A DNA stretch of 64,000 bases, taken from DATBAX01 sp963723765. Its GTDB lineage: Bacteria > Acidobacteriota > Terriglobia > Terriglobales > Acidobacteriaceae. The stretch is taken from the NCBI GenBank assembly GCA_963723765.1, contig CAVRSD010000002.1:248001-312000 (forward strand), read 5' to 3'. Position numbers and translations under genes: made by a program. Below the pieces are notes generated by a model. That model searched no databases. It was not told where the DNA came from and was given only the letters and a program-made list of their open reading frames with translations. Shown here one piece after another: positions 1 to 6,691 of this stretch (position 1 is the stretch's first letter; each line of letters opens with the position of its first letter).

Positions 1-1486
1 CGCGCAATGCCTGGCGAGCAACTTCCACATCGTCGAAAGGAATCGAGCCCTCGCGCAAGACCTGATTTTTTTCATGTCCCTTGCCGGCGAGCAACACTAT
101 GTCTCCCGGCGCGGCCTCCCCGATGGCGAGGGTAATGGCGGTTTTACGATCGGATTCCATTCTGTATTTTGCGCCCGCGCGCTGCAAACCAACCATCGCA
201 TCATTGATAATCGCCAGCGGATCTTCACTGCGCGGATTGTCCGAAGTCAGCACCACGAAATCGCTGCCTCGTCCTGCAGCCTCGCCCATCAACGGACGCT
301 TCGCACGGTCGCGATCCCCGCCGCATCCAAAAACCGTGACCACTCGCCCATTCGGTCCCGCCCGCGTCACAAACTCTCGCGCCAATGCAGTCAGGTTACG
401 CAGCGCGTCATCGGTGTGAGCGTAATCCACTACGACCGTGAACGGCTGTCCACAATCCACTCGCTCGAAGCGCCCAGGGACGCGCACTAGCGTCCCAATG
501 CCGTGGGCAATTTCCTCAAATTTGCAACCGCTTGCATAGGCAGCAGTGGCTGCCGCCAGAATGTTGTACACATTCACTCGCCCGATTAGAGGAGAGTAGA
601 TGGGAATTATTTTCTCTCGAGTTACTAGATCGAACTTCGTACCTTGGGGAGTGATTTCTAACTTTCTGGTGGAAAATTCTCCGTCAGTTAGTCCATAAGT
701 CAGCAGATCGGCGCTTATCTTGTGGCTGATGTCCGCCAGTTTCAATCCGTACTTGTCGTCGACGTTAATCACAGCAGCATAAGGCGGCAGGGCGCCGTCT
801 CCACGAAATAACAATTGTTTCGCCGCAAAATATTCCTCCATGGTGAGGTGATAGTCGAGGTGGTCGCGGGTCAAGTTTGTAAATACAGCCACCGCAAAAT
901 AAATGCCGTATGCTCTATGCTGCGCCAAAGCATGGGACGACACTTCCATCACCGCTTCCGTCGCACCCGCACTCACTGCTTCCGCAAAGATGCGATTCAG
1001 GTCCAGCGATTCCGGCGTGGTATGTGGCGCTGGAAGAATCTTCCCAGCCACGTGATACTCAATCGTGCCGATCAGCGCACTCTTGCGGCCAGCAGCGGCC
1101 AGAATCGCTTCCAGAAGAAACGCAGTCGTACTCTTGCCATTGGTTCCAGTAATTCCGGTAATGGCCAACTTACTGCCAGGTTGCCCGTAGAAGTTGGCCG
1201 CCAGCCGAGCCAGTCCTTTGCGCCCGTGCGAAATTTGCGCCCATGGCACACCTTCTCTAGGTTTTTCGTCGGCGGAATCGGTAACCACCGCGACCGCCCC
1301 GGCGGCGATCGCTTTATCAATGAATTTGTTTCCGTCACTCGACTCGCCCCGGATCGCAACGAACACATCCCCGGGCTTGATCCGGCGGGAATCGTATTCC
1401 AATCCACTGATCTTCGGATTAACGATGTTTGGATTGCCGCTCTGGTTGCGGATTTCCGCGCCATCGAGGAGCTCGAGGAAAGTCAT
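1..1486 (-). CDS. murE: UDP-N-acetylmuramoyl-tripeptide synthetase MurE, C-terminus cut by window edge
   Basis: Cytoplasmic Mur ligase that adds the third stem-peptide residue, normally meso-diaminopimelate, to UDP-MurNAc-L-Ala-D-Glu. The frame opens at an ATG (1484-1486) and stays open to base 1, giving about 495 residues with no stop. The N-terminal MurE domain has the typical SGLEYDSRRIKPGDVFVA stretch. The ATP loop GTNGKST is at residues 114-120, followed by the Mur-ligase signatures EVSSHAL and TNLTRDHLDYH. The C-terminal domain reads VVDYAHTDDALRN, then SDNPRSEDP, which resembles the DNPR diaminopimelate-selecting motif; this suggests DAP rather than lysine. It is the last visible gene of the mraZ-to-murE cluster, 122 bases after ftsI. 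Long plus-strand ORFs here are antisense shadows. Confidence 0.95.
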   Translation of the reverse strand, partial: MTFLELLDGAEIRNQSGNPNIVNPKISGLEYDSRRIKPGDVFVAIRGESSDGNKFIDKAIAAGAVAVVTDSADEKPREGVPWAQISHGRKGLARLAANFYGQPGSKLAITGITGTNGKSTTAFLLEAILAAAGRKSALIGTIEYHVAGKILPAPHTTPESLDLNRIFAEAVSAGATEAVMEVSSHALAQHRAYGIYFAVAVFTNLTRDHLDYHLTMEEYFAAKQLLFRGDGALPPYAAVINVDDKYGLKLADISHKISADLLTYGLTDGEFSTRKLEITPQGTKFDLVTREKIIPIYSPLIGRVNVYNILAAATAAYASGCKFEEIAHGIGTLVRVPGRFERVDCGQPFTVVVDYAHTDDALRNLTALAREFVTRAGPNGRVVTVFGCGGDRDRAKRPLMGEAAGRGSDFVVLTSDNPRSEDPLAIINDAMVGLQRAGAKYRMESDRKTAITLAIGEAAPGDIVLLAGKGHEKNQVLREGSIPFDDVEVARQALR

Positions 1487-1520
1487 TGAATTGGATTATA
1501 GGACACTGGGAGATATTCCA

Positions 1521-1595
1521 GATTTGTGATTCTGGATTTCAGATTGAGTAGCCACAGATTTCAATCTGCAATCTGAAATCTCCAATCTGAAATGG
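1521..1595. repeat. CAATCTG-rich short repeat between ftsI and murE
   Basis: The ftsI-murE gap contains the 7-mer CAATCTG three times (1562-1568, 1569-1575, 1583-1589) and its inverted form CAGATTG at 1540-1546. It could fold in either strand. It looks like a small intergenic repeat rather than a regulatory site; no terminator-like U tract follows. Confidence 0.5.
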
Positions 1596-1608
1596 CGCTG
1601 AGAAACAT

Positions 1609-3822
1609 TCATCTGCCAAACTTCACCGTCACTCTCGACCCCGTCTGCACGTGCGTTCCTGCCACCGGGGATTGCTGCTGCGCCATCCCACTACCCACCG
1701 CATCCAGGTCGAGTCCGTCCTCTTCCGCGGTTTCGATCGCGGTCCGAACGGTTTTCCCGATAAATGATGGCACCACGATCCCGCCCTGCTCCACATCGAG
1801 AACGACTGTCCCACTGGATGGACGGGGCTCTTTCTCGTTGTCACTGCTGCTCGCGGGCGTCATCTGCGAAGGCGAATCCGCAACCGGCGCCGGTCGATCC
1901 GCTTCCGATCCGATATTCGGTTCCCGCTCCCGCATCGACGCCTGTACCACTCCGCTGCCCTTCACCGTCGGCGGAGCCACGGGCGGAGGAGCTATAGGAA
2001 CAGGAGACGGAGCTGAAATGTTGTCATCCGCCAGCTCCAGCGGCGCTCCCAAATGGTCCGGCGATCCTTCGGAACTGTCCTGATCGCTAATACGACGCGC
2101 CGCCAACAGTACCTGCCGATTGGGAGGCGCTTCGATGTCATGTGGAGTGTGCAGATATTCGAGCACCTGCTGCGAAACACGCTGGAATACCGGAGCGGAA
2201 ATATCGGCGCCGTGATGCGGTCCGACCGGCGAATCAATAATCACCGCTACCACAATCGATGGATCGTTGACCGGAGCAAAACCTGCGAACGACGCGATGT
2301 ATTTTGTGCGGGAATACGCGTGGGTTGCGGGATCGACTTTTTGCGCGGTGCCGGTTTTTCCTGCCGACGAATAGCCTTCCAGAATCGCTTTACGGCCCGT
2401 GCCAGTCAGCACAACTCCCTGCATCATTTGCTTCATTTCCGCAGCTGTAGTCGTAGAGAGAACGCGGATCCCTTCGCCAGGATGAAAGGCCACCGTTTGC
2501 GGAGCTTGCTGCGGTTCGGTCGCTGCCGCGACGATATGTGGGGGAACCCGCACTCCATCATTCGCGATAGTCGAAACCATGGCTGCTAGTTGCAGCGGCG
2601 ACACGCCAATTTCCTGGCCCGTCGAGATGGCTGCGATCGAGACTTTTGACCATCGGCTGACTGGTTTGGTCAGGCCCCTCGTTTCCCCAGGGAGTTCGAT
2701 TCCGGTCTGCTGGCCAAATCCGAATCCGCGAATGTATTTGTAGAATCTGTCGTCGCCGAGGCGCAGCCCGATCTTGATTGCGCCCACTTCGCTGGAGTGC
2801 GCCAGAATTTCCGCTACTGACAGGTTCCCCCACGGCTTGTCGTCATGGATGCGCATGCCGTTGACCACGATCGATCCCATTTGACAGTCGAAAACTTCGC
2901 TGGGACGAGTAAGCTTTTCTTCGAGTGCCGCAGCCAGCGTGACCAATTTGAATGTCGATCCCGGCTCATACACGTCGCTGACGGCATGGTTCTTCAGGCT
3001 TTGCGGTTTGATCTCGCGCGAAAGATTGGGATTGAACGTCGGATAATTTGCCAACGCAAGAATCTCTCCCGTGTGGGGATTCTCCACCACCACCGTGCCG
3101 GCCTCGGCATGGGTTTGCTGCATCTGTGCGGCTAACTCGCGTTCGGCGATGTACTGGATCTGCTCATCGATGGTAAGCACGACATTCTGGCCCGGCTCCG
3201 GCTGCTTCTCCACACTGCCAAACCATTTCTTGTGAGCGTCCACCGAGATGAGCATCCGTCCCGGCTCGCCCTTCAGCTTGTCATCAAATTCGCGTTCGAT
3301 CCCGCTGAGTCCTCCATCGTCCGTGCCCACGTAACCAATGACCTGCGCGCCCAACTCACGTTTGGGATAAAACCGTTTCGATTCTTTCTGGAAGTAAATC
3401 CCGCGTAGATTTAACGCCCGGATGCGGTCCGCTGTCTCCGCGTCCGCCTTCCGGGCCACCCAGCAAAAACTCTTGGCCGCCCGGCACTTGGCCACCAATT
3501 CCCGGGGATCAGCCTTGGTGATCCGGGAAATCAGCGAGATGGTGTTGGCAAGATCGGGAACATCCGTAGGCACGGAATAGACAGAGTCCACCGAAACTGT
3601 CATCGCCAGTTCGCGCCCGGCGCGATCGTAGATCACTCCCCGGATGGCGGAAACTTCTTCCGTGCGCTGCTGTTGGTGCTGCGCCTTCTGCTCAAAGCTG
3701 CCGTAGCGGAAAATCTGCAGATACACCAGCCGCATGCAGATGCCCGCCGACCACAACACCAGGATGGAACCGAGCAGGTAGAGCCGAATGTTGGCGCTGT
3801 TGCGGTTTGTATTGGCAGCCAC
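1609..3822 (-). CDS. ftsI: Division-type penicillin-binding protein (FtsI/PBP2-like transpeptidase) with C-terminal PASTA domain
   Basis: Septal peptidoglycan DD-transpeptidase, 737 aa. One N-terminal membrane anchor (about residues 13-38) is followed by the PBP dimerisation domain (about 55-215) and the transpeptidase domain (about 240-555). Catalytic motifs: S289-T-F-K292 within PGSTFK, and K489-T-G-T. The middle motif reads S343-S-E345, so Glu stands where Asn is usual in SxN. After a Pro/Ser-rich linker (about 570-675) the last 55-60 residues form one PASTA domain starting VPSFIGKTV, which in other PBPs senses or binds peptidoglycan. It follows ftsL in the dcw order. Clear family call; ftsI versus a SpoVD-like paralogue rests on the operon position. 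Confidence 0.94.
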   Translation of the reverse strand: MAANTNRNSANIRLYLLGSILVLWSAGICMRLVYLQIFRYGSFEQKAQHQQQRTEEVSAIRGVIYDRAGRELAMTVSVDSVYSVPTDVPDLANTISLISRITKADPRELVAKCRAAKSFCWVARKADAETADRIRALNLRGIYFQKESKRFYPKRELGAQVIGYVGTDDGGLSGIEREFDDKLKGEPGRMLISVDAHKKWFGSVEKQPEPGQNVVLTIDEQIQYIAERELAAQMQQTHAEAGTVVVENPHTGEILALANYPTFNPNLSREIKPQSLKNHAVSDVYEPGSTFKLVTLAAALEEKLTRPSEVFDCQMGSIVVNGMRIHDDKPWGNLSVAEILAHSSEVGAIKIGLRLGDDRFYKYIRGFGFGQQTGIELPGETRGLTKPVSRWSKVSIAAISTGQEIGVSPLQLAAMVSTIANDGVRVPPHIVAAATEPQQAPQTVAFHPGEGIRVLSTTTAAEMKQMMQGVVLTGTGRKAILEGYSSAGKTGTAQKVDPATHAYSRTKYIASFAGFAPVNDPSIVVAVIIDSPVGPHHGADISAPVFQRVSQQVLEYLHTPHDIEAPPNRQVLLAARRISDQDSSEGSPDHLGAPLELADDNISAPSPVPIAPPPVAPPTVKGSGVVQASMREREPNIGSEADRPAPVADSPSQMTPASSSDNEKEPRPSSGTVVLDVEQGGIVVPSFIGKTVRTAIETAEEDGLDLDAVGSGMAQQQSPVAGTHVQTGSRVTVKFGR

Positions 3823-3883
3823 GAATTTCTTCCTTAGACAAACATGGCGGCCCGCTCACCCAGCGGAAGCCGCCAAAAGCTTT

Positions 3884-3936
3884 GTGTGGGGACGGCTCTT
3901 AGACCCGTCCTGCCGGGCTGGCCCGGCAATTCTCAT
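3884..3936. repeat. Intergenic hairpin repeat, family B copy 1
   Basis: Begins GTGTGGGGACGG, continues to a GACCCGTCC half, then a second stem TGCCGGG-CTGG-CCCGGCA. The copy at 4664-4713 has the same opening and the same two-stem plan with a different second stem. It lies in the ftsL-ftsI gap and would be transcribed with the operon. Confidence 0.7.
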
Positions 3937-3949
3937 CACTCCGCTGGAA

Positions 3950-4411
3950 TCACCGCGCCGAAATCACCGCCACTGGTGTCATGCTGGCCATAACCGGCGT
4001 GCCCGCATCCGGAACTGCGTTGTCCATGCGGATCACCTGACCGGCTTGCGGCGACTGCAATCCCATTTGCCGGGCCAGTATGTCGATACGCGCCGGATCC
4101 CGCAAAGACGCATCTTCCAAACGCAGAGCGCGATTCATTTCCGCCATTCCATCCCGCTGGTTCTTGAGCGACTCGATCTTGTATCCGTACTCGATGGCCT
4201 TGAAATGCTGAAAGGCGTATGTCATCACCAGCAGAAACAGGCAGCACAGCGCGAAGCCAAACTGCTTCATCTCGCGGCCATGTGCGGGATCTTCGACTTT
4301 CACCAGCCGTGAATTATCAATCGGCTTGGCAAAGTAGATTTCCGGCGTTCCGGCCCAGAACCGTTTGCGAGCTGCCGGAACTGCGCCATGGACTGCTGCG
4401 GCTGCCGCCAT
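3950..4411 (-). CDS. ftsL: FtsL-like septum protein
   Basis: Small bitopic division protein, 153 aa. A cytoplasmic N-terminus of about 50 residues leads into a single hydrophobic segment (about 50-66, FGFALCCLFLLVMTYAF). A predicted coiled coil follows (about 70-105, rich in EYGYKIESLKNQRDG-type heptads), then the FtsL/DivIC-like segment DPARIDILARQMGL that precedes PASTA-PBPs in many phyla. The ATG (4409-4411) directly abuts the TAG of the upstream 50-aa ORF, so the two are translationally coupled. FtsL sequences diverge strongly; the call rests on topology, the ARQMGL motif and its place between rsmH and ftsI. Confidence 0.82.
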   Translation of the reverse strand: MAAAAAVHGAVPAARKRFWAGTPEIYFAKPIDNSRLVKVEDPAHGREMKQFGFALCCLFLLVMTYAFQHFKAIEYGYKIESLKNQRDGMAEMNRALRLEDASLRDPARIDILARQMGLQSPQAGQVIRMDNAVPDAGTPVMASMTPVAVISAR

Positions 4412-4564
4412 CTATGCCACCCCGAGGAGATCGGCTGCTGGAAGTTCGTATGCCGGAAGCGATTGCCATTGTTCCACCAGCGTGGAATCCATGTGCTGGT
4501 AAGTCCGCGTTTCCGCCCGCTCCACCGCTGCCATTAAGTCATTGATCAATGTGCCCGTGTACAT
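4412..4564 (-). CDS. Small 50-aa ORF between rsmH and ftsL, function unknown
   Basis: Not recognised. Start ATG at 4562-4564, stop TAG at 4412-4414, giving 50 residues beginning MYTGTLINDLMAAVERAE and ending ADLLGVA. A good Shine-Dalgarno GGAGG lies six bases before the ATG, and the stop directly touches the ftsL ATG, arguing for real translation. The sequence has no signal peptide or membrane segment and is acidic and helix-prone. It may be a conserved small division-cluster protein or an uptake ORF that couples ftsL translation. Only comparison with related genomes can decide. Confidence 0.6.
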   Translation of the reverse strand: MYTGTLINDLMAAVERAETRTYQHMDSTLVEQWQSLPAYELPAADLLGVA

Positions 4565-4663
4565 TTACAGCCTCCGTATATTATTTCGAACTTTTCACCC
4601 CGGCCCATCCAATTCACGGCTGCGCCGGGATCCCTGGCAGTTTCTCCAGGGTCAAACTTTTTA

Positions 4664-4713
4664 GTGTGGGGACGGGTCTCCGACCCGTCCACGAGCCGTC
4701 AGGCTCGTCTCTC
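4664..4713. repeat. Intergenic hairpin repeat, family B copy 2
   Basis: Reads GTGTGGGGACGGGTCTCCGA then CCCGTCC, giving a GACGGGTC/GACCCGTC stem. A second stem ACGAGCC-GTCA-GGCTCGT follows. Matches the opening and architecture of 3884-3936 and has the same orientation. Located just after the rsmH stop codon. Confidence 0.75.
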
Positions 4714-4722
4714 ACCACTGCT

Positions 4723-5673
4723 CTAAACTCTCTCCGCCGCCCGCATCTTCGCGCTACGAGCCCGCGGATTGCGATCAATCTCTTCTTCGGTCGCGGTAGC
4801 TGGCTTTTTCGTCAGCACTTTGTAGAGACCCTGCTTCGCTCCGTCGCGGAAGGCATCTTTCACAATCCTGTCCTCCAGCGAGTGGAAACTGATGATCACT
4901 ACCCTTCCGCCCGGTTTCAGCAACTGCGGCGCCGCATTCAGCAAGCTCCGCAGGTCATCCAGTTCATGGTTTACGAAGATTCGGATTGCTTGAAAGGTCC
5001 TGGTCGCCGGATGAATCCTTCTTTCTGCCTGATTCATTGGCCGGGCCGCGGCCGATACCACAGCTGCGAGTTCTGCAGTTGTCCGTATTGGCCGCGACCG
5101 GCAAATGGCTCTGGCGATTCTCCGCGACCTCCTTTCGTCACCGAATTCGTAAATCAGATTCGCGAGTGTGACCTCGTCCACCTGATTTACCACTTGTTCG
5201 GCGGTCAGCTCAGCTTGCGGATTCATTCGCATGTCGAGCGGTCCTTCCGCCTGAAAACTAAAGCCTCGTGCCGCATCATCGAGCTGCAAACTGCTCACTC
5301 CGATGTCGGCCAGAATTCCGTCGTAGGTCGTTCGTCGTTCGTCGTTCGCTAGATCGGCAAACGATCCATGCCGGAAGTCCACCGTGGGCCAGTCATCTGG
5401 TTGGTCTTGCTCTTGGCCAACGACCAACGACGAACGACCAACGACGCCCTTAGAAATTTCCAGCGCCGCCGGGTCCTTATCGAGCCCAATCAAATGTCCC
5501 TGTGCGCCGAGGCGTTTTGCGATTCCCAAACTGTGCCCGCCCAGGCCCACCGTAGCGTCGATATACGTTCCGCCACGTTTGATATTTAAAAAATCGATCG
5601 CTTCTTTTAAAAGAACGGGAACATGGCGTCCACCATGCCCATCCCTCTCGGGGATGTTTGAACCTTCCGCCAC
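4723..5673 (-). CDS. rsmH: 16S rRNA m4C1402 methyltransferase RsmH (MraW), with repeat-derived internal segments
   Basis: SAM-dependent N4-methyltransferase acting on C1402 of 16S rRNA, 316 aa. Landmarks: HVPVLLKEAIDFL (17-29), the SAM loop DATVGLGGHS (39-48), GLDKDP (63-68), DIGVSSLQLDD (123-133), PLDMRMNP and the C-terminal FHSLEDRIVK. The start is a GTG whose G is the last base of the mraZ TAG stop (TAGTG overlap). Oddity: residues about 77-90 and 108-117, which flank the usual strand after DKDPAAL, are encoded by two inverted copies of a GGTCGTTCGTCGTT repeat. They make the region about 15-20 residues longer than in E. coli RsmH. Catalytic motifs are intact, so it is likely functional. 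Confidence 0.95.
   Translation of the reverse strand: MAEGSNIPERDGHGGRHVPVLLKEAIDFLNIKRGGTYIDATVGLGGHSLGIAKRLGAQGHLIGLDKDPAALEISKGVVGRSSLVVGQEQDQPDDWPTVDFRHGSFADLANDERRTTYDGILADIGVSSLQLDDAARGFSFQAEGPLDMRMNPQAELTAEQVVNQVDEVTLANLIYEFGDERRSRRIARAICRSRPIRTTAELAAVVSAAARPMNQAERRIHPATRTFQAIRIFVNHELDDLRSLLNAAPQLLKPGGRVVIISFHSLEDRIVKDAFRDGAKQGLYKVLTKKPATATEEEIDRNPRARSAKMRAAERV
5321..5448. repeat. Inverted pair of CGTTCGTCGTT repeats inside the rsmH coding region
   Basis: The 14-mer GGTCGTTCGTCGTT occurs on the plus strand at 5326-5339 and as its reverse complement at 5426-5439. Both lie in longer tracts of NACGAC-type units (5321-5350 and 5411-5448). Both are read in frame by rsmH, encoding GVVGRSSLVVGQ and NDERRTTYDG. 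Such repeats would normally be expected between genes. Confidence 0.8.
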
Positions 5674-6119
5674 TAGATGCCCAGCTCGTCGAGCGTGCTT
5701 TCATCTTCCGGCGTAAACTGCTGCTCTTCAATTTCCTTGCGATACGCTTCCAGGTTGCGCACGATCAGGTGCGTCAGGTTCCCGGTCACCGCAACCTCAC
5801 CCTTGATCTGCGCCGCCTCCCGCAACAACTGCGGCATCAGCAAACGGCCTTGCCCATCCATCTCGACCGCCTGCCCGTAATAGTTCACCCGGTCCAAAAA
5901 CTTCTTTTTCGTAGGATTGAAGGTGGAGAGCCCCGCCAGCTTCTGCTCGATCCGCTCCCATTCCTCGAAGGGATACACTTGAGCAACCTTCCCATCCAAA
6001 CTGGTGATGTAAAATTGCGTGCTGTACTTCTCGTCGATCACCCGCTTGAACTCCGCCGGGACCTTGAGCCGTCCTTTTTCGTCGACGCGAGTTGGGTGAT
6101 TGCCGCGAAACATAAACAT
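5673..6119 (-). CDS. mraZ: Transcriptional regulator MraZ
   Basis: DNA-binding regulator that usually represses its own dcw operon; 148 aa as read from the first ATG. Two AbrB-like MraZ half-domains carry the DxxxR motifs D13EKGR17 and D88GQGR92. The second ATG (6111-6113) gives the family-typical start MFRGNHP and sits eight bases after AGGG, so it is probably the true start (146 aa). The stop codon overlaps the rsmH GTG. Repeated GTGG boxes in its own promoter at 6294-6318 fit autoregulation. Confidence 0.95.
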   Translation of the reverse strand: MFMFRGNHPTRVDEKGRLKVPAEFKRVIDEKYSTQFYITSLDGKVAQVYPFEEWERIEQKLAGLSTFNPTKKKFLDRVNYYGQAVEMDGQGRLLMPQLLREAAQIKGEVAVTGNLTHLIVRNLEAYRKEIEEQQFTPEDESTLDELGI

Positions 6120-6293
6120 TGCCCTGCTTCAGGGTTTGACTACTATTTGCAGTGACTGCCACTTCGGGGGAGGTTGAAATCGTTAAAATGCTGCCGGTTT
6201 CGGGTATATCGGGGCTGTTTTCGGGGGTTCCAGCTACTCTTTCCACTGGTGCCTCTCTATTTTCCAGTCTTGCCCACGATCTCTACCGCGTCC

Positions 6294-6318
6294 GCCACTT
6301 TCTACCACATTTGTCCAC
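6294..6318 (-). promoter_or_regulatory. MraZ boxes: three GTGGN repeats with exact 10-bp period
   Basis: On the minus strand the repeats are GTGGA, GTGGT and GTGGC, each separated by five bases (plus-strand 6314-6318, 6304-6308, 6294-6298). MraZ boxes in other bacteria are direct TGGGN/GTGGN repeats spaced the same way. They start immediately after the -10 element, so bound MraZ would cover the transcription start. Confidence 0.82.
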
Positions 6319-6346
6319 ATCCTACGCCTAAACCGTTTGTTGTCAA
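6319..6346 (-). promoter_or_regulatory. Sigma-70-type promoter of the mraZ/dcw operon
   Basis: Minus strand: -35 TTGACA (plus-strand 6341-6346), 16-base spacer, -10 TAGGAT (6319-6324). Predicted transcription starts near 6312, giving a leader of about 190 bases before mraZ. Location next to the MraZ boxes supports it. Confidence 0.75.
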
Positions 6347-6540
6347 CAATAAACTTATAGGTCATGAGGGGGATGTTGAGCTCTCAGTCGAAACCGCGAG
6401 GGCTAGTAGATAACTGATTCGATGACCACAATAGGTGGGGTTTACCTTCTTTGTTCTAAACCTTCTATTTCGCTGATTCTTCGCCTTTTATAATTTTCCC
6501 GAATTCCAGCTCCTTGTGGAAATCTCCCAACCCCACCCTT

Positions 6541-6604
6541 CTGTCATCCTGAGCGCAGCAAAAACGTTCAAAAGAACGCTTTTACGAAGTCGAAGGACCC
6601 CTAC
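6541..6604. repeat. Intergenic repeat of the TGTCATCCTGAGCG type
   Basis: Starts CTGTCATCCTGAGCGCAGC and ends GTCGAAGGACCCCTACC, with an inner near-palindrome AAAACGTTC-AAAA-GAACGCTTTT. I recall this sequence type as a frequent intergenic repeat in Acidobacteria. The rest of the 6120-6691 gap holds the mraZ promoter and leader and the terminator at 6645-6674; I see no other gene there. Confidence 0.55.
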
Positions 6605-6644
6605 CCGCTCGTCGACAGCGTCCCTCTAAGGGTTATTCACCCAA

Positions 6645-6674
6645 TAAAAAAAGCCCCAGCTTGTCGCCAGGGCT
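6645..6674 (-). terminator. Rho-independent terminator of the TonB-dependent receptor gene
   Basis: Minus strand: AGCCCTGGC, loop GACAA, GCTGGGGCT, then seven T. The nine-pair stem includes two G-U pairs. It begins 18 bases after the receptor stop codon. Confidence 0.85.
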
Positions 6675-6691
6675 ATGAACCAACCAGCTCT

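Noticed and set aside
1521..1595. CAATCTG repeats as a CRISPR-like array
   Set aside because: Units are 7 bases, unevenly spaced and partly adjacent; no spacers of CRISPR length and no cas genes.
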